From the NCBI GenBank assembly GCA_025144025.1, contig JALXWS010000008.1, forward strand, positions 36,369-100,368: a stretch of 64,000 bases of DNA, in the 5' to 3' direction. Under the pieces are notes generated by a model. The model saw nothing but the letters and a program-made list of their open reading frames with translations, was not told the DNA's origin and made no database searches. Numbering within the stretch: the stretch's first letter is position 1; each line of letters begins with the position of its first letter. This DNA is from Corynebacterium sp. p3-SID1241 (GTDB lineage Bacteria; Actinomycetota; Actinomycetes; Mycobacteriales; Mycobacteriaceae). Both the position numbers and the translations under genes were made by a program. Below, piece after piece: positions 8,108 through 16,820 of the stretch.

Positions 8108-8805
8108 GCCAACTCCTTCCTGAGCGCGCGCCTGCCTGGCTCAAGCCGGCGCTGGGGGTAGACCCTAGCCAGGTGCAAGAACTCATTGGCAACCGCCAAG
8201 CCTCGTCCCTCAATGGCACCAATATCCAGGTACCGGTCAAGCGGGAGGCCGCCGTGCTCATGCTCCTAAGCGGCAAGAGCTCAGAGGACGGCAGCATTTT
8301 GCTTACACACCGCTCGCCGTCCATGCGTTCGCATTCGGGTCAGATTGCCTTCCCCGGCGGCAGGCGGGACCCCGCGGATACCTCGCTGGTGGATACTGCG
8401 CTGCGAGAAGCTTGGGAAGAAACGGATCTACAGCGCAACTCGGTCACCCCGCTGGAGCAGTGGGATCAGTTGCATATTCGCGCCACCGGCAACCCCGTAA
8501 GCCCAATTCTGGCGCATTGGACCCAGCCAGGGGAGGTCTATCCCGCCAGCCCCGATGAAACCGATGATGTCTTTTTCGTTCCCATCCGGGAGTTAGCCGA
8601 TCCGCACAATCGCTTTGTGGTGGGCTTTCGGAAATGGCAAGGGCCAGCGTTTCACGCCAATGGCTACGTCATCTGGGGCTTTACCGCCGGGGTGCTTTCA
8701 GCGCTCTTGCAGCATTCTGGGTGGAGCGTGCCGTGGGATACTAATTCGGTCATGGACCTGCGTGACTCCCTTAAAAACTCCCGAAATAATGAGAAGATGT
8801 CCTAA
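8104..8805 (+). CDS. NUDIX hydrolase, CoA pyrophosphatase type
   Basis: The 233-residue protein has the extended CoA-pyrophosphatase signature before the NUDIX box (LLTHRSPSMRSHSGQIAFPGG) and then the NUDIX core with REAWEET. This UPF0035-like subgroup cleaves CoA and acyl-CoA derivatives into 4'-phosphopantetheine and 3',5'-ADP. It is coupled to the TlpA-like gene by a 4-bp overlap. The short gap before the MarP-like gene suggests one operon starting at nth. Confidence 0.88.
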   Translation: MSQLLPERAPAWLKPALGVDPSQVQELIGNRQASSLNGTNIQVPVKREAAVLMLLSGKSSEDGSILLTHRSPSMRSHSGQIAFPGGRRDPADTSLVDTALREAWEETDLQRNSVTPLEQWDQLHIRATGNPVSPILAHWTQPGEVYPASPDETDDVFFVPIRELADPHNRFVVGFRKWQGPAFHANGYVIWGFTAGVLSALLQHSGWSVPWDTNSVMDLRDSLKNSRNNEKMS

Positions 8806-8860
8806 CCGCTTGTACCGCGGTACGTGTACGACTCACCACAAATAGAAAGAACCCCCTCCC

Positions 8861-10057
8861 ATGACTCCTGCGCTCATTGTTGACGGCCTGATTGTGCTTG
8901 CCGTCCTGCTGGCGCTGCTGAGCGGGTGGCGCAATGGCGCCCTCGCGGCGGTACTGGCTTCCATTGGCGTGGGCGCCGGGGTGGTCTTGGGCATCGCTGT
9001 GGCACCGGCCGCGCTGCGCTTGGTGGATCAGCCCTCATTGCGCTTGCTGCTGCTGGTTGGAATCCTGGTGCTTTTTGTGGGCATCGGCCAGCTTATCGGT
9101 TCCTCGCTGGGCGGCAGTGTGCGCGATCGCATGAAGGCGAGAAAGACGCAGCGCCTCGACTCCGTGGTGGGCGCGGTATTCCAAGCCTTTGCCGCCCTAG
9201 TGGTGATCTGGTTAATTTCCATCCCCGTGGCCACCAATCTGGGCGGAGCCGCTGGCCAAGGCCTGCGTGATTCGCGCATCTTGAGCAACCTCAACTCGGC
9301 CGCGCCGGCGCAGGTAGCGTCGCTGCCCAATGGCGTGGCAGCTATGCTCAATGAGTCCGGCCTGCCGCCGCTGGTCTCGCCATGGCAAAATTCCATCAGC
9401 ACCGAGGAAGTAGAAGAGCCGGATCCGGACGTACAGGATCCAGAGCTGGTGCGGCGCATGCGGCCGTCCATCATTCACGTGCTTGGCGACGCCGAGGAGT
9501 GTTCCCGCCGCCTCATGGGCTCAGGCTTTGTGGCAGCCGATGACTACGTGATCACCAATGCCCACGTGGTAGCCGGCACGCAGACCGTGCGCCTAGATAC
9601 CAAGCTGGGGCTAAAAGATGCCACCGTGGTTTATTACAACCCCGATGTGGATGTGGCGGTGCTGCATTCGCGTGACCTCGGCATTGATCCGTTGCCGTGG
9701 GCGCAAGACCCAGCGCAGACGGGTGATGACGCCATGGTGATGGGCTTTCCGCACTCCGGGCCTTTCGACGCCGAGATGGCGCGCGTGCGCGACCGCATCA
9801 CCATTTCCGGGCCGGATATTTATTCTCATGGCCATGTGGAACGCGATTCCTATACCGTGCGTGGCAGCATCCAGCAGGGAAATTCGGGCGGACCGCTGGT
9901 CAATACCGCCGGCGAAGTCTTAGGCGTGGTTTTTGGTGCCTCCGTGGATGACGCCGAGACCGGTTATGCGCTAACTGCCGATGAAGTCAATGGCCAGATC
10001 GGAGACCTCACGCAGCTAACCCACCCGGTTGATACCGGCGAGTGCGTCGCCCACTAA
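8861..10057 (+). CDS. MarP-like membrane serine protease (CvpA domain plus trypsin-like domain)
   Basis: The 398-residue protein has an N-terminal CvpA/colicin V-like part with about four membrane helices (residues 1-125) and a periplasmic chymotrypsin-fold protease. The catalytic triad is visible as TNAHVVAG (His), DVDVAVLHS (Asp) and QQGNSGGPLVN (Ser). The mycobacterial relative (Rv3671c) is needed for acid resistance and processes a peptidoglycan hydrolase. A cysteine in the N-terminal part of the protease (EECSRR) and one near the C-terminus (TGECVAH) could form a disulfide. The last 4 bp overlap the convergent hydrolase gene. Confidence 0.9.
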   Translation: MTPALIVDGLIVLAVLLALLSGWRNGALAAVLASIGVGAGVVLGIAVAPAALRLVDQPSLRLLLLVGILVLFVGIGQLIGSSLGGSVRDRMKARKTQRLDSVVGAVFQAFAALVVIWLISIPVATNLGGAAGQGLRDSRILSNLNSAAPAQVASLPNGVAAMLNESGLPPLVSPWQNSISTEEVEEPDPDVQDPELVRRMRPSIIHVLGDAEECSRRLMGSGFVAADDYVITNAHVVAGTQTVRLDTKLGLKDATVVYYNPDVDVAVLHSRDLGIDPLPWAQDPAQTGDDAMVMGFPHSGPFDAEMARVRDRITISGPDIYSHGHVERDSYTVRGSIQQGNSGGPLVNTAGEVLGVVFGASVDDAETGYALTADEVNGQIGDLTQLTHPVDTGECVAH

Positions 10058-10968
10058 CTATTTTCCTGCAGCCACGCTGCCAGCGCGGAGACAAATTCCT
10101 TAGGGGCTTCCAGATGCGGGAGGTTCTTCGCGCCGGGGATGGTGGTGGCGGTAAAGCCGCGGCGGGCGCGCAGGGCGGCGCGGCGGACAACGGGGTGCCA
10201 GAGGCGCTGTTGGGCGTGTATGAAAAGCACGGGCCGCTCCACGGCTAGCTCCACCCAGGTAAAAGGAACGACGGCGGTGCGCATGCGGTGGTTCCACAAG
10301 ATTCCGCGGCGCACGCTGCCGATTTGGGAGGCGCGCAGGCGAAGGTCGAGGATGCGGTCTAGGGCGGCGTCGCCAAGCGAAGGCCCCGTATCTAGCTCCA
10401 GCTCCTTGCGGTAGGCGCGCGGGCTGAGCAAAAGGTTGTGTGCGCGGGTGACGCGCGGCAGCCGGCACAGCAGTGAGCGCAGGTTGATCCAGCCAAAATC
10501 CCACGGCCGGGCAGCAATTGCGCGGCGCAGATCTACCGGGTGGGCGGCGGAAATAGAAGCCAGGCCGCGCACCCGAGCGGGGCGCTCGGCGGCCAAGCAC
10601 CAAGCCACGGCGCCGCCGGTATCGGCGCCCACCACAAAGGCATCGTCGTGGCCCAAAGCCTGGATGAGCCCGCTGATATCCCCCACCAAGGTGCGGATAT
10701 CTTGTCCTGCATCAATGGGCGGCTTATCGGACATGCCAAAGCCGCGCATATCTACCGCCGCGACGTGGAAACCGCGCTGCGCGAGCGGCGCAATGACGTC
10801 CTGGAAATCGAACCATCCGCCAAAGGCCCCGTGAATGAGCAGAACAAGCGGCCGCGAGCTATCGCCCGCCGTGGCTACGTGCAAGCGGATGCCGCGAGTG
10901 TGAACGAATTCATGCGCGTACGGGCCCTCCAGCTCCACCGTTGAGGGAGGCAGGGGTGCAAAGGCCAT
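10054..10968 (-). CDS. Alpha/beta hydrolase, epoxide hydrolase-like
   Basis: The 304-residue alpha/beta fold enzyme has the oxyanion loop HGAFGGWFDF (HG motif), the nucleophile elbow VGADTGGAVAW (G-x-D-x-G-G, aspartate nucleophile as in epoxide hydrolases and dehalogenases), and a C-terminal segment with HLEAPKEF that could supply the histidine. Position next to the MarP-like gene matches ephE (Rv3670) in mycobacteria. The substrate is unknown. The N-terminal 15 residues are variable, so the start could lie slightly downstream. Confidence 0.85.
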   Translation of the reverse strand: MAFAPLPPSTVELEGPYAHEFVHTRGIRLHVATAGDSSRPLVLLIHGAFGGWFDFQDVIAPLAQRGFHVAAVDMRGFGMSDKPPIDAGQDIRTLVGDISGLIQALGHDDAFVVGADTGGAVAWCLAAERPARVRGLASISAAHPVDLRRAIAARPWDFGWINLRSLLCRLPRVTRAHNLLLSPRAYRKELELDTGPSLGDAALDRILDLRLRASQIGSVRRGILWNHRMRTAVVPFTWVELAVERPVLFIHAQQRLWHPVVRRAALRARRGFTATTIPGAKNLPHLEAPKEFVSALAAWLQENS

Positions 10969-11021
10969 GGTGCCGCCTTTCTATAGTCGGGGCCGAAACG
11001 GTAGAGAAAAGGATAAAGTAC

Positions 11022-11053
11022 AGAAAAACCGCCCCAGGCTAGCTAGGGCGGGG
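11022..11053 (-). terminator. Terminator of the holin-like gene
   Basis: CCGCCC (11029-11034) and GGGCGG (11046-11051) pair around an 11-nt loop. On the minus strand the hairpin is followed by TTTTTCTG. It is about 50 bp past the stop of the phage holin family gene. Confidence 0.7.
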
Positions 11054-11104
11054 ATAGGGTACACGACCGCGTGGCGTGGTTCGTGCGTGTGGCGAGATGC
11101 CGGT

Positions 11105-11608
11105 TTAGGTGTAGAGGCCGTGGGTATTCTTCCGGTTCAGGGACTTCTGTGCCTTGCCCGGAACCAGGTTCTTCAACTCCTTGGTGGAGTCAATTGTCTT
11201 CTGCGGTGCCTTAACCTGCTTGACATTCTTCAAGCCCACGAATGCCAAGATGCCGGCGAGGACGATCATGATCAAGAAGACGATCAGGAACGCAGCCCAG
11301 CGGTCCAGCCAGATGGCGAGGAGCTCTGCCAAGAAGAAGAAAAAGAAGAAGGAGCTATACAGCGCGATGGTGCCGGCGCCACCAAAGAGGCCAGCACCGA
11401 TGCCGCCCTTCTTTGCGGACTCTGCCAGCTCGGTCTTTGCCAGCTCCACCTCGGAGCGCACGAGCTGGGACATCTGCTCGGTGGCATTAGAGACCAGCTG
11501 GCCCACCGAGGTCTCGGACGAGGATGTATCCACGTCACTCAAAGGAATTGAGTTCACTTTCGGTGCGAATCGATCGGTACCGTCAGTAAAAAGTCCATCG
11601 TTGCTCAC
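11105..11608 (-). CDS. Actinobacterial holin-X/phage holin family membrane protein
   Basis: The 167-residue protein has a polar N-terminus with SETSVGQLVSNATEQMSQLVRSEVELAKTELAESAKKGG, the pattern of the DUF1469/holin-X family, followed by two adjacent membrane helices (about 70-92 and 97-122) and a basic tail. Despite the name this is a chromosomal core gene located as Rv3669 is in mycobacteria; its job is not known. It ends with a terminator and is divergent from the next gene. Confidence 0.82.
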   Translation of the reverse strand: MSNDGLFTDGTDRFAPKVNSIPLSDVDTSSSETSVGQLVSNATEQMSQLVRSEVELAKTELAESAKKGGIGAGLFGGAGTIALYSSFFFFFFLAELLAIWLDRWAAFLIVFLIMIVLAGILAFVGLKNVKQVKAPQKTIDSTKELKNLVPGKAQKSLNRKNTHGLYT

Positions 11609-11716
11609 GAATATTTCTCCTCGCGTTTATCTAAACCTTGTAATGTCCCCAATAATAATGGAATCATTATTATCCCATGGTGCCACGCATGCTTAGGGAC
11701 TTCCACGGCTATCCTA

Positions 11717-12433
11717 ATGGATATGTCAGAAAATGACGCGTTATCCCCGTTATTTCGCCTGCCGGGGGTGAAAGAAAGTGCAGAGAACGCCGCCGCCACC
11801 ATCGCTCGGGCACACCGCCGACCTGCAGGATTGCGCAAGTATGAGGTTATCTCCGCGGAGTCCCTCATGCGCGGCGCTCGCGCCAGCGTGGCCCTCGACG
11901 GCCATGCCATTCCCCGGCAACCGAGCCCGGAAGATATAGAAGAAGGCCCGCTTGCCAGTGCCGTCAGCGCCTATTCCGTAGCCGCGCCGGAGCTCCTGGA
12001 TGCCACGGTGCGTTCCTTTGCCCGGGCACCGCTGCAGGTGCTGGCGCGCATCGACGTCGCTGCCGGAGGCACCGGCATTCCTGCCGGCGAGAGTGCGCGC
12101 CTGCAGGGAATTGCCCGACTTATTGCGCAAGGCAGTGGCCCCGCCTTCGATCTCTTATTGCCCAGCGTGGTTCATGCGGAAATAGCCGCCGGCCAGTTCT
12201 TCGGACCCCGCAGCGGCCTTGTGGCCCGCGTAGCTGCCCGCCTCACTGCGGTGCATACGGGCTTTGACCCGCGTGGTTTCGCCGTCCCCGAGGTCTACTA
12301 CACCCGCCACCGCGCCGAGTACGCTGCCGCTGTGGACAATTACCGCACCGCGCTTGCCGACACCCTCGCAACCCACCTCGCCGCCTGGACCGCTGGCGGC
12401 AAAGAGGCGGATGCGATCGCCCGAGCGGCCTAG
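11717..12433 (+). CDS. Conserved hypothetical protein (Rv3662c-like)
   Basis: The 238-residue protein is largely alpha-helical, rich in alanine, and has no recognisable catalytic motif. A segment SLMRGARASVALDG resembles the N-terminal region of proteins sometimes annotated as oxidoreductase or Fic-like, but no Fic HPFx motif is present. Position next to a HAD phosphatase and the ssd-tad operon matches Rv3662c. It converges on the HAD gene and overlaps it by 4 bp. Two ATGs (11717 and 11723) are possible starts. Confidence 0.7.
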   Translation: MDMSENDALSPLFRLPGVKESAENAAATIARAHRRPAGLRKYEVISAESLMRGARASVALDGHAIPRQPSPEDIEEGPLASAVSAYSVAAPELLDATVRSFARAPLQVLARIDVAAGGTGIPAGESARLQGIARLIAQGSGPAFDLLLPSVVHAEIAAGQFFGPRSGLVARVAARLTAVHTGFDPRGFAVPEVYYTRHRAEYAAAVDNYRTALADTLATHLAAWTAGGKEADAIARAA

Positions 12434-13320
12434 GACGCGCGCCGTGGACCCCGCTTAGGCGGGCCAGGGCGGCCCGGATGCTGTGCTAGCCACAGCCCGG
12501 CACCGATTACCGCCGCAGTGCCTGCCAAGACGGAGGCGCCGATCCCAATTTCCTTGGCGGTGGGAGCAGGCAGGAGCGGTACGGGGTCCTTAAAGGAGCG
12601 GATTTCCCACTCGTGGGCGAGGGCGTGGCGCTTTAGTTGCCGGTCTGGGTTGACCGCTACTGGGTGGCTCACCTTTTCCAGCATGGGGATATCCGTAGCG
12701 GAATCCGAGTAGGCGTAGCTGGTGCGCAAATCGATATCTTCTGCGGCCGCGGTGCGCTCCAGTGCGACTGCTTTGTTCTGGCCCTTGCAATAAAAGAGCA
12801 CCTCGCCGGTAAAACGCCCGTCTTCTTCTGCTAATTCCGTGGCGATGACGTGCTCGACTCCGAGTTCCTCCGCGATGATATCCACCAACACGGCGGCCGA
12901 GGCAGAGACGATGACCACGTGGTGTCCAGCGGCGCGGTGGGCACGGATAAGCTCGCGGGCCTCGGCATAAATGGAGGGGGTGACCACGTGGTGCATGGTC
13001 TCTCGGGCAATGCTGCGTACCTCGTCCACAGACCAGCCGGTGACCATCGCGGTGAGCTGATCTCGGGTAGTGTCCATGCCTTCGCTAGAGAGGCCAGAGA
13101 ACATATAGCTGGCCTTGGCCAACGAGAGCTGGAGAGCCTCTGCCGGGGAGATGAGCCCATTGTGTAGGAATTCGCGGCCAAAAGCATAGGCCGAGGAGGT
13201 AGCGATGATGGTTTTATCGAGATCGAAAAACGCCGCGGTGCGTGATTGGTCGCCGCCGGCGCGGGTAGGGCGGGAGGCGCCGGCGGGGTGGGGGCCAAGT
13301 GACACGCAGGAATCAGTCAT
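12430..13320 (-). CDS. HAD-IB family phosphatase (SerB-like), membrane-associated
   Basis: The protein has the HAD motif I FFDLDKTIIATSS (DxD with K in place of the G/T), motif II VIVSAS, a lysine in the GQNKAVALE region and motif III YSDSATDIPMLE. These features define the HAD-IB subfamily of phosphoserine phosphatase-like enzymes. A hydrophobic C-terminal segment (GIGASVLAGTAAVIGAGLWLAQ) could anchor it to the membrane. The reading frame extends to 13398, but ATG 13320 lies closer to the domain and is preferred; the start is uncertain. Mycobacterial counterpart by position is Rv3661. Confidence 0.82.
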   Translation of the reverse strand: MTDSCVSLGPHPAGASRPTRAGGDQSRTAAFFDLDKTIIATSSAYAFGREFLHNGLISPAEALQLSLAKASYMFSGLSSEGMDTTRDQLTAMVTGWSVDEVRSIARETMHHVVTPSIYAEARELIRAHRAAGHHVVIVSASAAVLVDIIAEELGVEHVIATELAEEDGRFTGEVLFYCKGQNKAVALERTAAAEDIDLRTSYAYSDSATDIPMLEKVSHPVAVNPDRQLKRHALAHEWEIRSFKDPVPLLPAPTAKEIGIGASVLAGTAAVIGAGLWLAQHPGRPGPPKRGPRRAS

Positions 13321-13398
13321 GATGTGCTGCCGAGTGTAGCCGTCTTGCGCGCCCAATGGTGTAGAAGTGGCTGCCGTTAAGGGTGGTTTGTACGTCAA

Positions 13399-13796
13399 TG
13401 ATGCGGGATTAGGTGTCTGTGTGGGAGTCTAATCTAGTGAACACGTATTCGGTGCAGGTCAGCGCGGTGACTGCGGAAATCTGCAAGTAGCTGTTGTGAT
13501 TGGGTAGCGAACGTGTCATAATGATGCGTGCAAGGCCCCGATATACCGAGCGGCCTGCCCCGGCTCACCCCCCCCGAGGCCGGGTTACTGACGGCTCGCG
13601 CGCACACCCCCCCGATGCGCGGGCCGTCACCTATATCTACCGCCGTGCGGTGCCGGTTATGGGTTATCGGGTTATCCACAGATTTTTGGTTGAAATGGCA
13701 ACCAAACGGCGTCCACATGGTGACTTTGGGGGAGTTATCCACAGCACTGCCAGAGAGCCCTCGCTGCGGTTGCGCGGATGCTTCAGGCTATGAGGC
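13399..13796. promoter_or_regulatory. Gene-free, palindrome-rich stretch with two perfect DnaA boxes upstream of the tad operon
   Basis: TTATCCACA occurs twice on the plus strand (13672-13680 and 13735-13743), 63 bp apart, preceded by repeats of GGTTAT/GGGTTATC. A GC-rich imperfect inverted repeat spans 13590-13628 (GACGGCTCGCGCGCA with TGCGCGGGCCGTC), and a second one lies just before it (CCCCGGCTC with GAGGCCGGG). No protein gene fits. It must contain the promoter of the ssd-tad operon; the DnaA boxes are perfect matches to the general consensus. Confidence 0.6.
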
Positions 13797-14864
13797 ATGA
13801 ACGCACTACAACCTGAATCCGCCGCCATCGTGGTCGCCGTTGGTGATGAAGCGCTGCGCGCCGAGGCCGTCCATGCCGCGGCCGCCACCAGCCACGATGT
13901 GCTGACCGTAACCGATCCCCGCGATATCCCGCGCAGCCTACCGGGCGCTTATGCCGTGCTGGTTGATTCCCTCATGGCCCGCGTAGTGGCGGCCGCGCAG
14001 CGCACCCACACGGCGCCCGTGCCGGTGCTCTTCCTCGCCGCGGACCCCGGACCGATTGACTACGAGGCGGCGTTGGCCTGCCACGCGGACAGCGCCTTCC
14101 TAATCCCCGCCCAGGTCAAGGAGCTGCTGGCGAGCATCGCCGCGGCGGGCACCCCACAGGAAGCGCGGCCCGGCAGCGCCACCATCGCCGTGGTTGGTAC
14201 CAGCGGCGGGGTGGGGGCTTCTACCTTTGCCGCCGCGTTGGCGCGCACCAAGTGTTCTGACGATGGGCGTGCCCTGCTTATCGACGCCACCCCGTACTCC
14301 GGTGGCCTCGACCTCCTGCTCGGCATAGAAGCGGAACCGGGGGCACGCTGGCCGGAGCTTACCGTGGGCGATGGCAGCATCGATGCCGCTGACCTCTACC
14401 GCGCGCTGCCGAGCACACGGGACGGGGTAGCGGTACTTTCGGCCGCGCGCAGCACCGTCGCGGACCCGTTCCGCCTAGACAAGGATCTACTCGCGCGGGT
14501 GGTGGGCGCGGCCGATACGGGCGAAGGATTATGCGTGGTGGATTGCACCCCAGATGCCATCCCGGATGCGTGCACCCACGTGGTCATCCTCGTGGCTGCG
14601 GAGGTGCGGTCGGCCGCGTCGGCCGCGCAACTTATTGTGCGCCTGGAAGCTGCACGGTGCAGATACGTAGTGGTGCTGCGGCAACGCCAGTGGGCGTCGC
14701 TAAGCGCGGCGGAAGTAGAAACCATCATCCACAGCCCAGTGCTGGCAGAGCTGCCAACGGTGCGGGGGCTGACGCGCACGGTGGAAATCGGTGGTCTGCC
14801 ACAGCGCCTTCCCACTCCCTTGCGCAAGGCTGCGAGTGCGGTCCTGCAGGAGGTGGGCGCATGA
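13797..14864 (+). CDS. CpaE/Ssd-like P-loop protein of the Tad operon
   Basis: The 355-residue protein has a receiver-like N-terminal region (residues 1-115) and a MinD/ParA-type ATPase domain from about 120. The deviant Walker A is VVGTSGGVGASTFAAALA, where the usual K is replaced (GGVGAST), so ATP binding may be weak. The family includes CpaE/TadZ, which positions the Tad secretion machine, and the mycobacterial septum-site protein Ssd (Rv3660c). It overlaps tadA by 4 bp (ATGA). Confidence 0.85.
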   Translation: MNALQPESAAIVVAVGDEALRAEAVHAAAATSHDVLTVTDPRDIPRSLPGAYAVLVDSLMARVVAAAQRTHTAPVPVLFLAADPGPIDYEAALACHADSAFLIPAQVKELLASIAAAGTPQEARPGSATIAVVGTSGGVGASTFAAALARTKCSDDGRALLIDATPYSGGLDLLLGIEAEPGARWPELTVGDGSIDAADLYRALPSTRDGVAVLSAARSTVADPFRLDKDLLARVVGAADTGEGLCVVDCTPDAIPDACTHVVILVAAEVRSAASAAQLIVRLEAARCRYVVVLRQRQWASLSAAEVETIIHSPVLAELPTVRGLTRTVEIGGLPQRLPTPLRKAASAVLQEVGA

Positions 14865-16039
14865 GCGAGCAGGTGGCAGCGCAGGAAACACTCGAAAAGA
14901 TGCAGCGCATTATCGCCGCCGAGCCTGATTTGGTGCAGGATGCCGCGGCACTGGCGCGGCGCATCCGCGCGGAGGCTGGGGTGATTAGTGATGTCGCGGT
15001 GCTCGATCTCTTGCGCCGCCTGCGCCAGGACGCCACCGGGATGGGGCCACTGGATGCGCTGTTGGGGCGCGAGGGGGTTACCGACGTCGTGGTCAACGGG
15101 CCGCATGCGGTATTCATGGACCGCGGCGAGGGTTTGGAGCGAACCGACATCACCTTCCGGGATGATGCCGAAGTCCGCCAGCTGGCCAGTAGGCTCGTGG
15201 CCGCGTCTGGGACACGACTTGATGATGCACAGCCTTTTGCCGATGGTCGCGTCACCCGCCCCGATGGTGCAGTGCTGCGCGTGCACGCGCTGCTAAGCCC
15301 GCCAGCGGTGGCAGGCACCTGCCTGAGCCTGCGCGTACTGCGCCAAGCACAGACCACCTTGCCCCAGCTAGTGGACAACGGCACGGTCCCAGAAGACATT
15401 GCGACGCTGCTGCGCGCCGTGGTGGACAAGCGCATCTCGTTCTTGGTTATCGGCGGCACCGGTTCCGGCAAAACTACCTTGCTATCCGCGCTGCTAGGAA
15501 CCGTCTCTGAGCGCGAACGCATCCTCGTCATCGAGGACACCGCCGAGCTTGCACCCCACCACCCGCACTGCGTCAGTATGGTCTCACGCCGAGCCAACGC
15601 CGAGGGCAGCGGTGAAGTGACGATGTCGCAGCTTTTGCGCCAAGCGCTGCGCATGCGGCCGGACCGCATCGTAGTGGGCGAGATCCGCGGCAGCGAAGTG
15701 GTCGATCTCCTGGCCGCGCTCAATACTGGCCACGATGGCGGCGCCGGTACGCTACACGCCAATTCGCTCTTCGAGGTCCCCGCCCGCATGGAAGCCCTCG
15801 CCGCCCTCGGCGGCTTGGACCGCGCGGCGCTGCACTCGCAATTGGCAGCAGCCGTACACATGGTTCTTACGATGGAGCGCACTTCGCAGGGCCGCCGCCT
15901 CGCCCACATCGGCCTGCTGGAGGGAAACCCGGTGACCCCGCGCATCATTTGGAGCGCCGAACATGGCCCAACAGACGGGTTTGCGGACTTCTCCGCGCAG
16001 GTACTGGGCCAGCACGTCGAGGGGGTTAGCCATGCTTAG
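14861..16039 (+). CDS. tadA: TadA/CpaF-type secretion ATPase
   Basis: The 392-residue hexameric ATPase powers assembly of Flp-type pili. It shows Walker A GGTGSGKTTLLSALL, Asp box LVIEDTAEL, Walker B-like MRPDRIVVGEIRG and His box TLHANSL. The start is ATG 14861, overlapping the stop of the preceding gene. A longer upstream frame exists but is the shadow of ssd. The next gene overlaps by 8 bp. This is the motor of the pilus locus at 13.8-18.3 kb; the mycobacterial equivalent is Rv3659c. Confidence 0.93.
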   Translation: MSEQVAAQETLEKMQRIIAAEPDLVQDAAALARRIRAEAGVISDVAVLDLLRRLRQDATGMGPLDALLGREGVTDVVVNGPHAVFMDRGEGLERTDITFRDDAEVRQLASRLVAASGTRLDDAQPFADGRVTRPDGAVLRVHALLSPPAVAGTCLSLRVLRQAQTTLPQLVDNGTVPEDIATLLRAVVDKRISFLVIGGTGSGKTTLLSALLGTVSERERILVIEDTAELAPHHPHCVSMVSRRANAEGSGEVTMSQLLRQALRMRPDRIVVGEIRGSEVVDLLAALNTGHDGGAGTLHANSLFEVPARMEALAALGGLDRAALHSQLAAAVHMVLTMERTSQGRRLAHIGLLEGNPVTPRIIWSAEHGPTDGFADFSAQVLGQHVEGVSHA

Positions 16040-16820
16040 CTTCCTCCTGCTCGCCGCCGCACTACTCGCGCCCGCGCCTTCAATCGCTGGCCGCCTGGCG
16101 TCCGCCACGCGCCGGGTTCATGCCAGCTCGGTGGTCATCCTGGGCGCGGTATTTTGCGGCAGCCTAGTGTTCTACTCGGTGGGGCGCATCAGCATTGCCA
16201 TCGCCGCCGCCATTATCGCATGGTGCGTGTCCTGGTACGCGAAGGATATTTTGGCCGCCCGGGCGGAGCGCCGCGGCCGCGATGGGCTGGCTGCCTACCT
16301 GGGCGTGGTCACTGCGGATTTGCGCGCTGGGGCAACGCTAGCCGGGGCACTTGCCCGCGGCGTGGAATCCCTCCCAGCTACCACCCCGCGCGAGGTATCC
16401 GCCGCACTAGAATCCACGGCCACCCTAGCCGCGCGTGGCGCACCACCACACATGGCGCTAAAGGATGCGGAGGGTGATAAGGCTCTGCCAGAGCTCTTTC
16501 GCCTCGGCCACTTGCTGGAGCTTTCCACCTACCACGGCATTGCGGTGGCCAGCTTGCTCGACCAGGCCCAAAGCCGCCTCGATGCCTCCCGACACCACCA
16601 GCAATCCACCTCCGCTACCCTGCAAGGCCCCCAAGCTACCGCCACGGTGCTTGCGTGCCTGCCCATAGCCGGTATCGCAATGGGAGGGGCCATGGGAGCC
16701 AATTCGCTTGGTTTCCTTTTCGGCGGCGGGCTGGGCGGCCTCCTCCTCGTGGTCGGCGTGGCACTGGCCTGCGGCGGGTTCGCCTGGTCGCGCGTCATCA
16801 TCCGGAAGGCGGCCGCATGA
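16032..16820 (+). CDS. tadB: TadB-like inner membrane platform protein (type II secretion F domain)
   Basis: The 262-residue membrane protein starts at ATG 16032 inside the end of tadA. Hydrophobic segments lie near residues 3-20, 40-75 and at the C-terminus (about 205-255), around a cytoplasmic T2SSF helical bundle with LRAGATLAGALARGVESLP. It forms the platform that couples the ATPase to pilin assembly. The ATGA overlap with the next gene shows tight coupling. Confidence 0.87.
   Translation: MLSFLLLAAALLAPAPSIAGRLASATRRVHASSVVILGAVFCGSLVFYSVGRISIAIAAAIIAWCVSWYAKDILAARAERRGRDGLAAYLGVVTADLRAGATLAGALARGVESLPATTPREVSAALESTATLAARGAPPHMALKDAEGDKALPELFRLGHLLELSTYHGIAVASLLDQAQSRLDASRHHQQSTSATLQGPQATATVLACLPIAGIAMGGAMGANSLGFLFGGGLGGLLLVVGVALACGGFAWSRVIIRKAAA

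Noticed and set aside
11105-11608. Holin family gene considered as prophage
   Set aside because: No other phage genes nearby; conserved core position beside the MarP/ephE block.
13672-13743. DnaA boxes considered as chromosomal origin
   Set aside because: Only two boxes, no AT-rich unwinding region, and none of the oriC-linked genes nearby.
14531-14860. N-terminal extension of tadA from 14531
   Set aside because: It is the out-of-frame shadow of the ssd gene; ATG 14861 overlaps the ssd stop in the usual ATGA manner.
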